A stretch of 43,278 nt of DNA, taken from JBCBSS01 sp039819065. GTDB lineage: Bacteria; Bacteroidota; Bacteroidia; Cytophagales; Cyclobacteriaceae. Numbering within the stretch: position 1 is the first letter of the stretch; each line of letters starts with the position of its first letter. The translations under genes and the position numbers were made by a program. Positions 8,988-16,978 of the stretch are shown in pieces. The stretch is from the NCBI GenBank assembly GCA_039819065.1, contig JBCBSS010000056.1, positions 1 through 43,278 on the forward strand, given 5' to 3'. Below the pieces are notes generated by a model. That model was not told the DNA's origin and did no database searches. It saw nothing but the letters and a program-made list of their open reading frames with translations.

Positions 8988-10153
8988 TAATTAATAAATT
9001 CTAATGCTTTTTTTCTCGTTTCTTCATCAGTACTCACATAATCTTCGTACTGGGGTGTTTTTATAAAATCAATTTTTGCCATACATTGTTCGATCACCTC
9101 CGACATCTCCAGAAAACCAACCCTATCTTTCAAAAATTCCGCCACTACTATTTCGTTGGCTGCGTTGAGTATGCATGGCATATTTCCGCCTTGATTAAGG
9201 GCTTCGAACGCCAAGCCCAGATTTCTGAAAGTCTCTTTGTCCGGCTGTTCAAAAGTCAATGCCGGATAATCCCTGAAATCAAACCTTGGAAAATCTGACT
9301 TAAACCTTTCCGGATAAGTCATGGCAAACTGAATAGGCAAACGCATATCAGGCAACCCGAGTTGCGCTTTTATCGACCCATCTTCAAATTGGACCATAGA
9401 ATGTATGATCGATTGAGGGTGTACAATCACTTCAACCTGTTCGGTTTTCAACCCAAACAACCACTTAGCTTCGATCACTTCTAAGCCTTTGTTCATCAAA
9501 GAAGCTGAATCAATGGTAATCTTGGCTCCCATATCCCAATTAGGGTGCTTGAGTGCCTGGGCTTTAGTAACATGCGCTAAGTCTGTTCTACTTTTACCGC
9601 GAAACGGTCCTCCCGATGCGGTCAATATGATCTTCTCAATTGGATTGTGGAATTCACCCACAATACATTGGAATATAGCAGAATGCTCTGAGTCAATCGG
9701 ATAAATATTGACTCCTTTTTCCTCGGCCATCTTGGTAATGAGCTCGCCTGCTACTACCAGGGTTTCTTTGTTGGCGAGACCAATATTTTTGCCAGCTTGT
9801 ATGGCCTTGATTGTAGGCTTCAACCCACAATACCCTACCAGAGCTGTGATGACCAGATCAATAGCCTCCATCTCCACTACTGATGAAAGCGCGTTCTCGC
9901 CGGCAAACACTTTGATATCCAAAGGGTCAAGTGCTTCGAACACTTTCTGGTAGTGGTCCTCATTGGTGATGACTACTGTATTGGGGAGAAACTTTTTACT
10001 TTGCTCTATTAGCAGGTCAGCGTTATTCTGCGCCGTTAAAACTTCTACTTCAAATGCTTGAGGATGAGCCGCTACTACTTCAAGTGCTTGTGTGCCTATC
10101 GACCCGGTAGATCCTAGTAAGGCTATGTGCTTCTTATGCTGTGTGTTTTCCAA
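8987..10153 (-). CDS. dxr: 1-deoxy-D-xylulose 5-phosphate reductoisomerase
   Basis: Dxr (IspC) converts DXP to 2-C-methyl-D-erythritol 4-phosphate with NADPH, the committed step of the MEP isoprenoid pathway. The 388-residue product has the nucleotide-binding GSTGSIG at 14-20. It also has the metal/substrate segment PIDSEHSAIFQ, the flexible-loop motif HPNWDMGAKI with SASLMNKGLEVIEA, and VHPQSIIHSMV. Length is typical. It is the first gene of a coupled dxr-rseP pair and follows the GH3-family gene by about 28 nt on the same strand. The gene predicts that isoprenoids are made by the MEP route. Confidence 0.97.
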   Translation of the reverse strand: MENTQHKKHIALLGSTGSIGTQALEVVAAHPQAFEVEVLTAQNNADLLIEQSKKFLPNTVVITNEDHYQKVFEALDPLDIKVFAGENALSSVVEMEAIDLVITALVGYCGLKPTIKAIQAGKNIGLANKETLVVAGELITKMAEEKGVNIYPIDSEHSAIFQCIVGEFHNPIEKIILTASGGPFRGKSRTDLAHVTKAQALKHPNWDMGAKITIDSASLMNKGLEVIEAKWLFGLKTEQVEVIVHPQSIIHSMVQFEDGSIKAQLGLPDMRLPIQFAMTYPERFKSDFPRFDFRDYPALTFEQPDKETFRNLGLAFEALNQGGNMPCILNAANEIVVAEFLKDRVGFLEMSEVIEQCMAKIDFIKTPQYEDYVSTDEETRKKALEFIN

Positions 10154-10181
10154 AGTCGGGATTATAGGTTCCTGGATGGGT

Positions 10182-11681
10182 TTATGTTATGGCAAATTGT
10201 GTGATCTCATCAGCGATGCCTCGGTCGTTGGAGAGTCGCGGCACCTTATTTTGACCACCTAATTTACCTTTGGATTTCATGTAGTTGATGAATGCGTTCT
10301 TCTGCAAAGGAACCACTTTGAGTTCTCTTAATACCTTACCAACAATAAGATCATCGTAATAAGGATTCAATTTTTGAAGATGCAAATTTAGTTCTTTTTC
10401 AAAAGCAGCCAAATCACTTGGTGGCTGAGAAAACTCTACGTACCACTCATGTAAAGGCAGACCTTCTTCAGGGGTCACCTGCGGAGCCACCGTAAACTCA
10501 ATAAGCTCTACTTTTTTGAATTTTTCTCGGGTTATTTTCATGGCTTTTTCTACCTCTTCTCCAATGACATGCTCGCCAAAAGCTGATATAAAATGCTTTA
10601 TTCTACCCGTTACTAACAATCGATATGGCTCTTTTGATACAAACTTAACCGTATCACCTATAGAATACCCCCACAACCCTGCATTGCTGTTGATAATCAG
10701 GGCATAGTTTACCCCTAGCTCCACTTCCTCAATGCTCAATCTAGGTGGATTTTCATCAAAATATTTATCCGCCGGTATAAACTCGAAGAAGATGCCACTA
10801 TTGAGTAATAGTAATAACCCTTCTGCTTCTTGAGAGTCCTGATAAGCAATAAACCCTTCTGAAGCGGGGTAAGTCTCAACTGAATCTATCTGCTTACCAA
10901 TTGATTCGAAAAGTCTGGCCCGGTATGGCTCGAAGTTTACGCCGCCGTAAACAAACAAAGAAAAGTCAGGAAAAACGTCCTTGATGAGCTTACCCGTTCT
11001 TGCTTGTATTCTATCGAAGTACATTTGCACCCAGGGCGGTATACCCGATATCAACGACATATTAGCATCAAGCGTCTCATCGATTATCTTTTCAACCTTA
11101 GCCTCCCAGTCCTCCATACAGTTGGTCTCATAAGTAGGTTTCTGGTTGGTTCTTAAATAAGACGGCACGTGATGATTGACTATACCAGACAATCGCCCAA
11201 ATTTTATATCTCCTTTGTATTCTAGAACCGGGCTCCCGGATAGGAATATCAAGCTACCATCTAGAAATTTAGCTTTGCCGGTTTCATGCACATAGCTGAG
11301 TAGTGCATCTCTTGCACTATTAATATGATTGGGTATAGAATCTTTGGTTATCGGGATGTATTTCACTCCAGAGGTTGTTCCTGAAGTCTTGGCTAAGTAT
11401 TCCGGAAGTCCTTGCCATAGTACATCGCGTTCACCTTCGATGATTCTATTTACATACGGCCTGAGGCCCTCATAGTCCCTAATTGGAACCCTTGCTTTGA
11501 AATCGGCATAATTGTCAATGGCAGCAAAGTCATGATCGGATCCAAACGCTGTTTTACCACCTACATCAATCAAATTTTTAAATATCCTGCGCTGAGAAAC
11601 ATCAGGCTCTGCAGACCACTTCCGTTGTTGCTTAGCAACATGAGAGGCAAATGGTTTACTCAAAAAAGATCGTATCCCCAT
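10182..11681 (-). CDS. GH3-family acyl-adenylating protein
   Basis: This 499-residue protein belongs to the GH3 branch of the ANL adenylate-forming superfamily (named after plant auxin-conjugating enzymes). It has the P-loop-like LAKTSGTTSG at about 97-105, a central YPASEGFIAYQD motif, and GINYALI/VTGRIKHFISAFGEHV-type sequence around the C-terminal hinge. Plant members join amino acids to acyl acids via an adenylate. The substrate of the Bacteroidota proteins is not established. The gene is on the same strand as dxr-rseP with a 28-nt gap, so it may head that operon. A strong divergent intergenic region separates it from the HtrA gene. Confidence 0.88.
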   Translation of the reverse strand: MGIRSFLSKPFASHVAKQQRKWSAEPDVSQRRIFKNLIDVGGKTAFGSDHDFAAIDNYADFKARVPIRDYEGLRPYVNRIIEGERDVLWQGLPEYLAKTSGTTSGVKYIPITKDSIPNHINSARDALLSYVHETGKAKFLDGSLIFLSGSPVLEYKGDIKFGRLSGIVNHHVPSYLRTNQKPTYETNCMEDWEAKVEKIIDETLDANMSLISGIPPWVQMYFDRIQARTGKLIKDVFPDFSLFVYGGVNFEPYRARLFESIGKQIDSVETYPASEGFIAYQDSQEAEGLLLLLNSGIFFEFIPADKYFDENPPRLSIEEVELGVNYALIINSNAGLWGYSIGDTVKFVSKEPYRLLVTGRIKHFISAFGEHVIGEEVEKAMKITREKFKKVELIEFTVAPQVTPEEGLPLHEWYVEFSQPPSDLAAFEKELNLHLQKLNPYYDDLIVGKVLRELKVVPLQKNAFINYMKSKGKLGGQNKVPRLSNDRGIADEITQFAIT

Positions 11682-11722
11682 ATGTCACAAAAGTAGCAAA
11701 TAACACTATTGAAGAAAGGTTT

Positions 11723-11740
11723 TGCACATATCAATGTGCA
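11723..11740. promoter_or_regulatory. Inverted repeat in GH3/htrA divergent region
   Basis: TGCACAT-ATCA-ATGTGCA has perfect 7-bp arms around a 4-nt centre. It lies in the 237-bp divergent spacer, 42 nt from the GH3-family start and 179 nt from the HtrA start. It resembles a dimeric-regulator operator in size, but the regulator is unknown. It could also form a small hairpin. Confidence 0.3.
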
Positions 11741-11918
11741 CACAATTTATTGGTACAGGCCTCCGTTAAGAAGCTGTTTAAAATGAAAGGGTAAAACTAT
11801 CTTCATTGTAAAACTTTTCTACCTTCAAGATCATCATGGTAAAAACTAATTTTTTACAAGTCCGTTCTATATTTTCGTAAAACGCTAAATACAAGAAAAC
11901 TATAAAAGAGAAATTGGT

Positions 11919-13412
11919 ATGAAGAAATTCGTTTTGGTTGTAATAGTCAGTTTTGTATCTGGTATTTTAGGCTCGTATACCTACAATAATTTTCTGACTA
12001 GGAAGTCATTAGTGGTTGAGAATGGCGATGCCTACAGTGTCATTCAAGCCTCAAATACGGCTGGCAATGTAGATGTTGAGCCGATCTTTGGTAGAAACGA
12101 AGTACGCTATGATCGCAGCCGGGCGATGGCAGAAAATGTAAATTTCGTCAAGGCTTCAGCTACTAGCACCAATAGCGTAGTTTATATCAAAAACATTTCT
12201 GAAAAGAATTACCGTGCCAGCTACTTTGATTGGTTCTTTGGCGGAGGCTCAGGTTCACAGGTAGAAATAAGCAGTGGGTCGGGTGTCATTTTTACAGAAG
12301 ACGGCTACATCGTAACCAATAATCACGTAGTTGATGACGCTGACCAATTGGAGGTAATCCACAATAAAAAAACCTACGAGGCACGTTTAGTCGGAACAGA
12401 CCCTGCCACTGACCTGGCTGTCTTGAAAATAGAAGCAGAAAGCCTACCTGTAATCAATTTAGGCAGTTCTAAAGGTCTCAACGTAGGAGAATGGGTAATC
12501 GCCGTCGGTAACCCTTTCAACCTTACTTCGACGGTTACAGCAGGAATCGTAAGCGCCAAGGGCAGGGAAATACACATTCTGAAAGATAATTTCCCCATTG
12601 AATCATTCATTCAGACTGATGCTGCCATTAACCCTGGTAACAGTGGTGGTGCATTGGTGAACATAGATGGAGAACTCGTCGGCATCAATACCGCCATCAT
12701 TTCAAAAACGGGCTCTTATGCCGGATATGGTTTCGCCGTTCCGGTAGATATCGTTAAGAAAATAGTGGGCGACATCATTAAATACGGTGAGGTACAAAAA
12801 GCTTTCTTCGGAGGTGAGGTAGCTGACCTGGATTCTGAATTGGCCAACAGGCTGGACGTTTCCATTGACGAAGAAAATATTGAAGGAGTACTGCTCATTT
12901 ATTTACAGAACGACGGTGCTGCGTCTAAGGTTGGTATGAAGGAGGGTGACATCATCACCAAACTCAATGGCCAACCTGTAGACAGCCGTAGTATGTTTGA
13001 AGAAGAATTGAGTTATCGTTCTCCTGGGGATCGAATACAGGTGACTTACAAAAGAGAGGGCAAGGAGATTAGCAGTAACATCACGCTTACGAACCGAGAA
13101 GGAACCACCAAAATGCTCAGGCGTGAAATCATCTCTTCTAAGTATCTGGGCGCTAAGTTCGAAGCCATCCCAAAAGTGGAAAAGGACCTACTAGGTGTTG
13201 ATTACGGTGTTAAAATAGTCAATGTAAGTGGCAATGGCTTAATTGCCAGAATGGGAATAAGGGAAGGTTTTATCGTAACAGATATCAACAACAATGAAAT
13301 AAAAGACCCTGACAGACTGATTGAGATTCTTGAAAATATCAAAGGTCGTGTCATAATAGAAGGAGTTAATAGCCAAGGTAGAGAGGGATATTACTCATTT
13401 TACTTTAGGTAG
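11919..13412 (+). CDS. HtrA/DegP-type periplasmic serine protease
   Basis: This 497-residue trypsin-like envelope protease/chaperone is anchored or exported by an N-terminal hydrophobic segment (residues 2-19). The catalytic triad is visible: His136 in VTNNHVVDD, Asp165 in PATDLAVLKI, and Ser242 in NPGNSGGALV. Two PDZ domains follow at about 290-390 and 410-495 (GVLLIYLQNDGAASKVGMKEGD; GNGLIARMGIREG). Family members degrade or refold misfolded periplasmic proteins. It is monocistronic, divergent from the GH3-family gene, and faces dnaA across a long gene-free stretch. A TATATTTT box at 11868-11875 could be the -7 element, without a convincing -33 box. Deg-family subtype (DegP, DegQ or DegS) cannot be fixed from sequence reading. 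Confidence 0.94.
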   Translation: MKKFVLVVIVSFVSGILGSYTYNNFLTRKSLVVENGDAYSVIQASNTAGNVDVEPIFGRNEVRYDRSRAMAENVNFVKASATSTNSVVYIKNISEKNYRASYFDWFFGGGSGSQVEISSGSGVIFTEDGYIVTNNHVVDDADQLEVIHNKKTYEARLVGTDPATDLAVLKIEAESLPVINLGSSKGLNVGEWVIAVGNPFNLTSTVTAGIVSAKGREIHILKDNFPIESFIQTDAAINPGNSGGALVNIDGELVGINTAIISKTGSYAGYGFAVPVDIVKKIVGDIIKYGEVQKAFFGGEVADLDSELANRLDVSIDEENIEGVLLIYLQNDGAASKVGMKEGDIITKLNGQPVDSRSMFEEELSYRSPGDRIQVTYKREGKEISSNITLTNREGTTKMLRREIISSKYLGAKFEAIPKVEKDLLGVDYGVKIVNVSGNGLIARMGIREGFIVTDINNNEIKDPDRLIEILENIKGRVIIEGVNSQGREGYYSFYFR

Positions 13413-13973
13413 TCCGAACACTTTTCTGAGAAGGCCAAATTAGAACTAGGCTGTCCTTGATAAAAGCTCTAGATGTGCTTGCGAAAGATTATTTAGCTAG
13501 TACGAGTGCGGCTGGCCGCCAAAATTCCGGGCCAGCGTGAGCCCGTGGGCTGAAGGTTAAATTTTGGCTTGATTTTTCTTTGCTTCCGTTTCTTTTCATC
13601 TAAGGAAAAGAAATAGCTTGTCCCGTACATCGGGAAAGGCTATCTGATGATCAAGATATCCAAATTTTATTTGGCCATATGCTATTCTTCAAATGTCAAA
13701 ACCTCAAAAACTCAACAAAAGCGGAAATTTCAGGATTCAAGATCCATCGTAAAATGACCAAGAAGCAATTTATAAGAAGCTTAGTATGGTTTTTTACCAC
13801 AAAATAATTATCCAGGAGCCCCCGAACTAAGGAATATAAAGCATTGAATAGCATTGCTAAATCATTTTGGCGATGCTTTTTTTTGAAAATAACCTAGTCT
13901 ATAAGTCTACAAGAAACTAAGTCTATTTTCGATTAGAGTGAGTAAATGGGAATATTAACTAGGGAAACAAGAT
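13413..13973. other. 561-bp gene-free stretch with repeat-like segments
   Basis: No convincing ORF is present between the convergent htrA-like gene and dnaA. A GC-richer patch at about 13505-13555 (GTGCGGCTGGCCGCC, GGGCCAGCGTGAGCCCGTGGGC) contains local inverted repeats. It is followed by a segment at about 13565-13615 rich in TTTTCTTTGCTTCCGTTTC and AAGGAAAAGAAA that resembles intergenic repeats common in Bacteroidota genomes (from memory, not searched). The rest is AT-rich, with a terminator-like hairpin near 13840-13884. Confidence 0.5.
13838..13884 (+). terminator. Rho-independent terminator-like hairpin
   Basis: AAAGCATTG pairs with CGATGCTTT (one G-U pair) across a loop that contains its own small hairpin TAGCA-T-TGCTA, followed by eight T residues. 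It is oriented to stop plus-strand transcripts entering dnaA from the left. Confidence 0.5.
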
Positions 13974-15395
13974 TTAGACAGCCTTCATTTTGAGCTTTTT
14001 CTTCAACTCTTCGATAGAAGCTTTGAAACCGCCGTTGATATCCATCATGTCATTGACCGATTGTACAGCATGAATTACCGTACTATGGTCTCTTCCACCA
14101 AAGTGATATCCTATAGATTTGAGAGAATGATTGGTGTATTCTTTGGAGAAATACATGGCCACCTGGCGAGCGATCACAATTTCTTTCTTTCTGATCTTGT
14201 CTTTAAGTGATTCTCTATCAACCTTGAAGTATTCAGCGACAGTCTTTTGTATATAATCTATACTCACCTCAGTCTCAATATCCTGAACGATATTCTTAAG
14301 CGTCTGCTTGGCTAGTTCAAGGTCTATTTCAGCTTTGTTAAGAGAAGCATGAGCGATAAGCGAAATCAATACACCTTCTAACTCCCTTACATTAGTGTCA
14401 ACGCTGTACGCCAAATACTCAAGTACGTTGTCAGGAATATTAATACCATTCTCCTGCATTTTCTTTTGGATAATGGCTACCCTTGTTTCGTAATCAGGTT
14501 GCTGAAGGTCAGCAGTAAGTCCCCACTTGAAACGCGACAATAAACGCTCTGTCAACCCTTTCAAATCTCTTGGTGGGCAGTCACTGGTCATGATGATCTG
14601 CTTTCCTGATTGGTGCAAGTGATTGAATATATGGAAGAAGATTTCTTGTGTCTTCTCTTTACCTGCCAAGAATTGCACATCGTCGATAATTAAAATATCA
14701 ACTTGAAGATAGAAATTCTGAAATTCCTGGATGCTGTTATTCTTTAATGCATCTATGAATTGATTGGTGAATTTTTCTGAAGAAACATACAGAATGAATT
14801 TATCACCTATCACATTTTTGATTTCATTTCCAATCGCCTGCACAAGATGTGTCTTACCTAAACCCACTCCTCCGTAGATCATTAATGGGTTAAAAGACGT
14901 TACACCCGGTTTTTGAGCCACTGCAAAACCAGCTGATCTAGCCAATCTATTGCAATCACCTTCAACATAAGAATCAAAAGTATAATGCGGATTGAGTTGG
15001 GATTCTTGGTACAAAGTATCGACAGGCTTCAGTGCGAAAGGCGACCTGAAATCGTCCTGTACCTGCATATGGTTTGTTCCGTTGCGGCTAGCATTAGGCC
15101 TATTGGGCAGATTCACAGTGTATGGACTATCATCCGAACTTTTATCTACGATTACCGAATACTCTAGACGTCCATTATCACCTAATGCGTAGTGAATCGC
15201 CCTTTTGAGCACGTGAACGTAATGTTCTTCCAACCATTCGTAGAAAAATTGACTTGGAACCTGTATGGTGAGTACATCATTTTCGAGCTTTACAGGTACT
15301 ACAGGCTTGAACCATGTCTCAAAGCTCTGTTCTGGAATGTTGTCCTTTATGACCTTCAGACAATTACCCCAAACTGTACTATAGTCTACCTGCAT
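13974..15395 (-). CDS. dnaA: Chromosomal replication initiator DnaA
   Basis: DnaA is the AAA+ initiator that binds DnaA boxes and opens the origin. It has an N-terminal domain I beginning MQVDYSTVWGNCL, a variable linker (about 90-135), Walker A GGVGLGKTHLV (about 174-184), Walker B ILIIDDVQF, the sensor-type segment LTERLLSRFKWG, and the C-terminal helix-turn-helix signature GGRDHSTVIHAV. From the chosen start it is 473 residues. The frame also has an ATG two codons upstream (15401). The later Met fits the usual M-x-x-D-x-x-x-VW opening of Bacteroidota DnaA. It is divergent from mutA. No cluster of TTATNCACA boxes is visible in the adjacent spacer, so oriC is not obviously here. Confidence 0.97.
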   Translation of the reverse strand: MQVDYSTVWGNCLKVIKDNIPEQSFETWFKPVVPVKLENDVLTIQVPSQFFYEWLEEHYVHVLKRAIHYALGDNGRLEYSVIVDKSSDDSPYTVNLPNRPNASRNGTNHMQVQDDFRSPFALKPVDTLYQESQLNPHYTFDSYVEGDCNRLARSAGFAVAQKPGVTSFNPLMIYGGVGLGKTHLVQAIGNEIKNVIGDKFILYVSSEKFTNQFIDALKNNSIQEFQNFYLQVDILIIDDVQFLAGKEKTQEIFFHIFNHLHQSGKQIIMTSDCPPRDLKGLTERLLSRFKWGLTADLQQPDYETRVAIIQKKMQENGINIPDNVLEYLAYSVDTNVRELEGVLISLIAHASLNKAEIDLELAKQTLKNIVQDIETEVSIDYIQKTVAEYFKVDRESLKDKIRKKEIVIARQVAMYFSKEYTNHSLKSIGYHFGGRDHSTVIHAVQSVNDMMDINGGFKASIEELKKKLKMKAV

Positions 15396-15401
15396 GAACA
15401 A

Positions 15402-15782
15402 CTTAAAATGGTGGTTAAAGCTCGAATTACTTTTGATAAAAGGGTAACAAATCTCTGAAAAAAAAACCTAACAAAAAAATCAGATCATAATTGATTTTTA
15501 AGAAATTTTCCCCTATGAATTTCGATAAAAAAAGCTGATTTTCAGTGACATTGATGAATTAATATGTTGCAACACATACTTTATTTTTTCATTCATGTAT
15601 CGCCCTAAATGCTTATCAATTAATGATTGATTTACAGCGATGTAAACCAAGTGCCATGAAATAAAACGCTACTATGGCATACATCTTTAAAATCGCAATT
15701 ATTTACTCAACGATGTGAAAGATGTAGAGTGTATGACAACTGAATGTATTATTTTTAAACTCTGTTAAGACAACCAAAAAAC
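15402..15782. other. Divergent spacer between dnaA and mutA
   Basis: This 381-bp AT-rich region must carry the promoters of both dnaA (minus) and mutA (plus). It contains a perfect 10-bp palindrome TGTTGCAACA at 15565-15574, and T- and A-runs. I found no clear TAnnTTTG/-33 pair, no cobalamin-riboswitch-like structure and no DnaA-box cluster. Confidence 0.4.
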
Positions 15783-16961
15783 ATGATGGATCAAGAAGCA
15801 AAAAATCTTTTTTTTGAAGCGTTTGATAAGTGCAGCTTCGAAGAGTGGAAAGCAAAAGCTACGAAAGATCTGAAAGGCGCGGATGTTATTGAAAAGTTCT
15901 CATGGGCTTCTTCATCGGGAGTCAAATTGGCACCTTACTATGATCAGGAGAACAGCTCCGAATTAGATCACTTGAAAGTATTACATAATTGTCTTTTCAA
16001 TCAAGATAAACCCACCGGTGATTCCAGGTACTGGTCAAACCTTGAGCCCATCTTGGTTTCGGACGAAAAGAACGCTAATAGTGCCGCACTTAAAGTGCTG
16101 AATGCCGGTGCTGAAGGGTTAGCATTTGACTTGGCGGACAAGTCTGATGTTGACTTAAATATCTTGCTCAAAGATGTTGCTCTTTCCTATTGCGATGTAA
16201 ATTTCAATGCTACAAGCCTTCAGCCAGAACTATTGAAAAGCCTGAAAGAAATAGCAGCGCTACAAGGCATTGAACCAGCTGCAATACAGGGCGTTATTTT
16301 CGCTCCACAGTCGATCGATGCGTTTGACTTCTCAATATTAGCATCTTATTTAAAGGACAATGCTGATAGTAGCCGATTCTTCAAAATTGGTTTGATATCT
16401 CCAAATGCAGATGATCCTATACACAATCAAGCAAAGCTGCTTGCTCAGGTGGTATGGATTGTTGATAAATTGACTGACATGGGGTTTAACGCCAATGAGG
16501 TGCTTTCCAACGTTGCCTTTTCAGTCAATGTAGGAGCTGACTTCTTCCTTGAGATAGCTCAGCTTAGGGCACTACGCTATAATTTTTATCAACTATCCCA
16601 GCACTTTGGTGCCACTGATATTACTCCCGGGCATCTTCACATCAGGGGAATATCTGAATTATGGTCAAACGAAGCTTATCAACCACACGAAGGTATGCTG
16701 AAGAATTCTACCTCGGCTATGGCCGCTGTATTGGGTGGTTGTAATTCGGTGATTACAGTAGACGAAGAAGACGCTAAAAGTAGAAGAGTAGCTCGCAACG
16801 TATCTTCTATCTTGAAGGAGGAGTCTTATCTGAACATGGTAGCTGACCCGGTAGCTGGGTCATACTACATAGAACATCTTACTGATGAGATTGCTAATAA
16901 GAGCTGGGTTGCCTTCCAGCAAATAGAGAAAGATGGTGGTTTTGAATCATTGTCACATTAA
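15783..16961 (+). CDS. mutA: Methylmalonyl-CoA mutase, small (beta) subunit
   Basis: This is the non-catalytic partner of the heterodimeric, cobalamin-dependent methylmalonyl-CoA mutase, which interconverts succinyl-CoA and (R)-methylmalonyl-CoA in propionate metabolism. The 392-residue product begins with the family-type segment FEEWKAKATKDLKG. It keeps the TIM-barrel-like part, with motifs such as ITPGHLHIRGISELWSNEAYQPHEGMLKNSTSAMAAVLGG and ADPVAGSYYIEHLT. It ends right after this barrel and lacks the C-terminal B12-binding domain, as expected for a small subunit, though it is shorter than many MutA proteins. ATGATG gives two possible starts. mutB follows after 17 nt, so the two form an operon. 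Confidence 0.93.
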   Translation: MMDQEAKNLFFEAFDKCSFEEWKAKATKDLKGADVIEKFSWASSSGVKLAPYYDQENSSELDHLKVLHNCLFNQDKPTGDSRYWSNLEPILVSDEKNANSAALKVLNAGAEGLAFDLADKSDVDLNILLKDVALSYCDVNFNATSLQPELLKSLKEIAALQGIEPAAIQGVIFAPQSIDAFDFSILASYLKDNADSSRFFKIGLISPNADDPIHNQAKLLAQVVWIVDKLTDMGFNANEVLSNVAFSVNVGADFFLEIAQLRALRYNFYQLSQHFGATDITPGHLHIRGISELWSNEAYQPHEGMLKNSTSAMAAVLGGCNSVITVDEEDAKSRRVARNVSSILKEESYLNMVADPVAGSYYIEHLTDEIANKSWVAFQQIEKDGGFESLSH

Positions 16962-16978
16962 ACAAGAAACCAGTATTT

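Noticed and set aside
15565..15574. TGTTGCAACA as a specific regulator site
   Set aside because: A 10-bp palindrome in AT-rich DNA can be chance, and no second copy was seen in the window.
15402..15782. oriC next to dnaA
   Set aside because: No cluster of TTATNCACA-like boxes or AT-rich 13-mer unwinding repeats was found. In Bacteroidota the origin is often not adjacent to dnaA.
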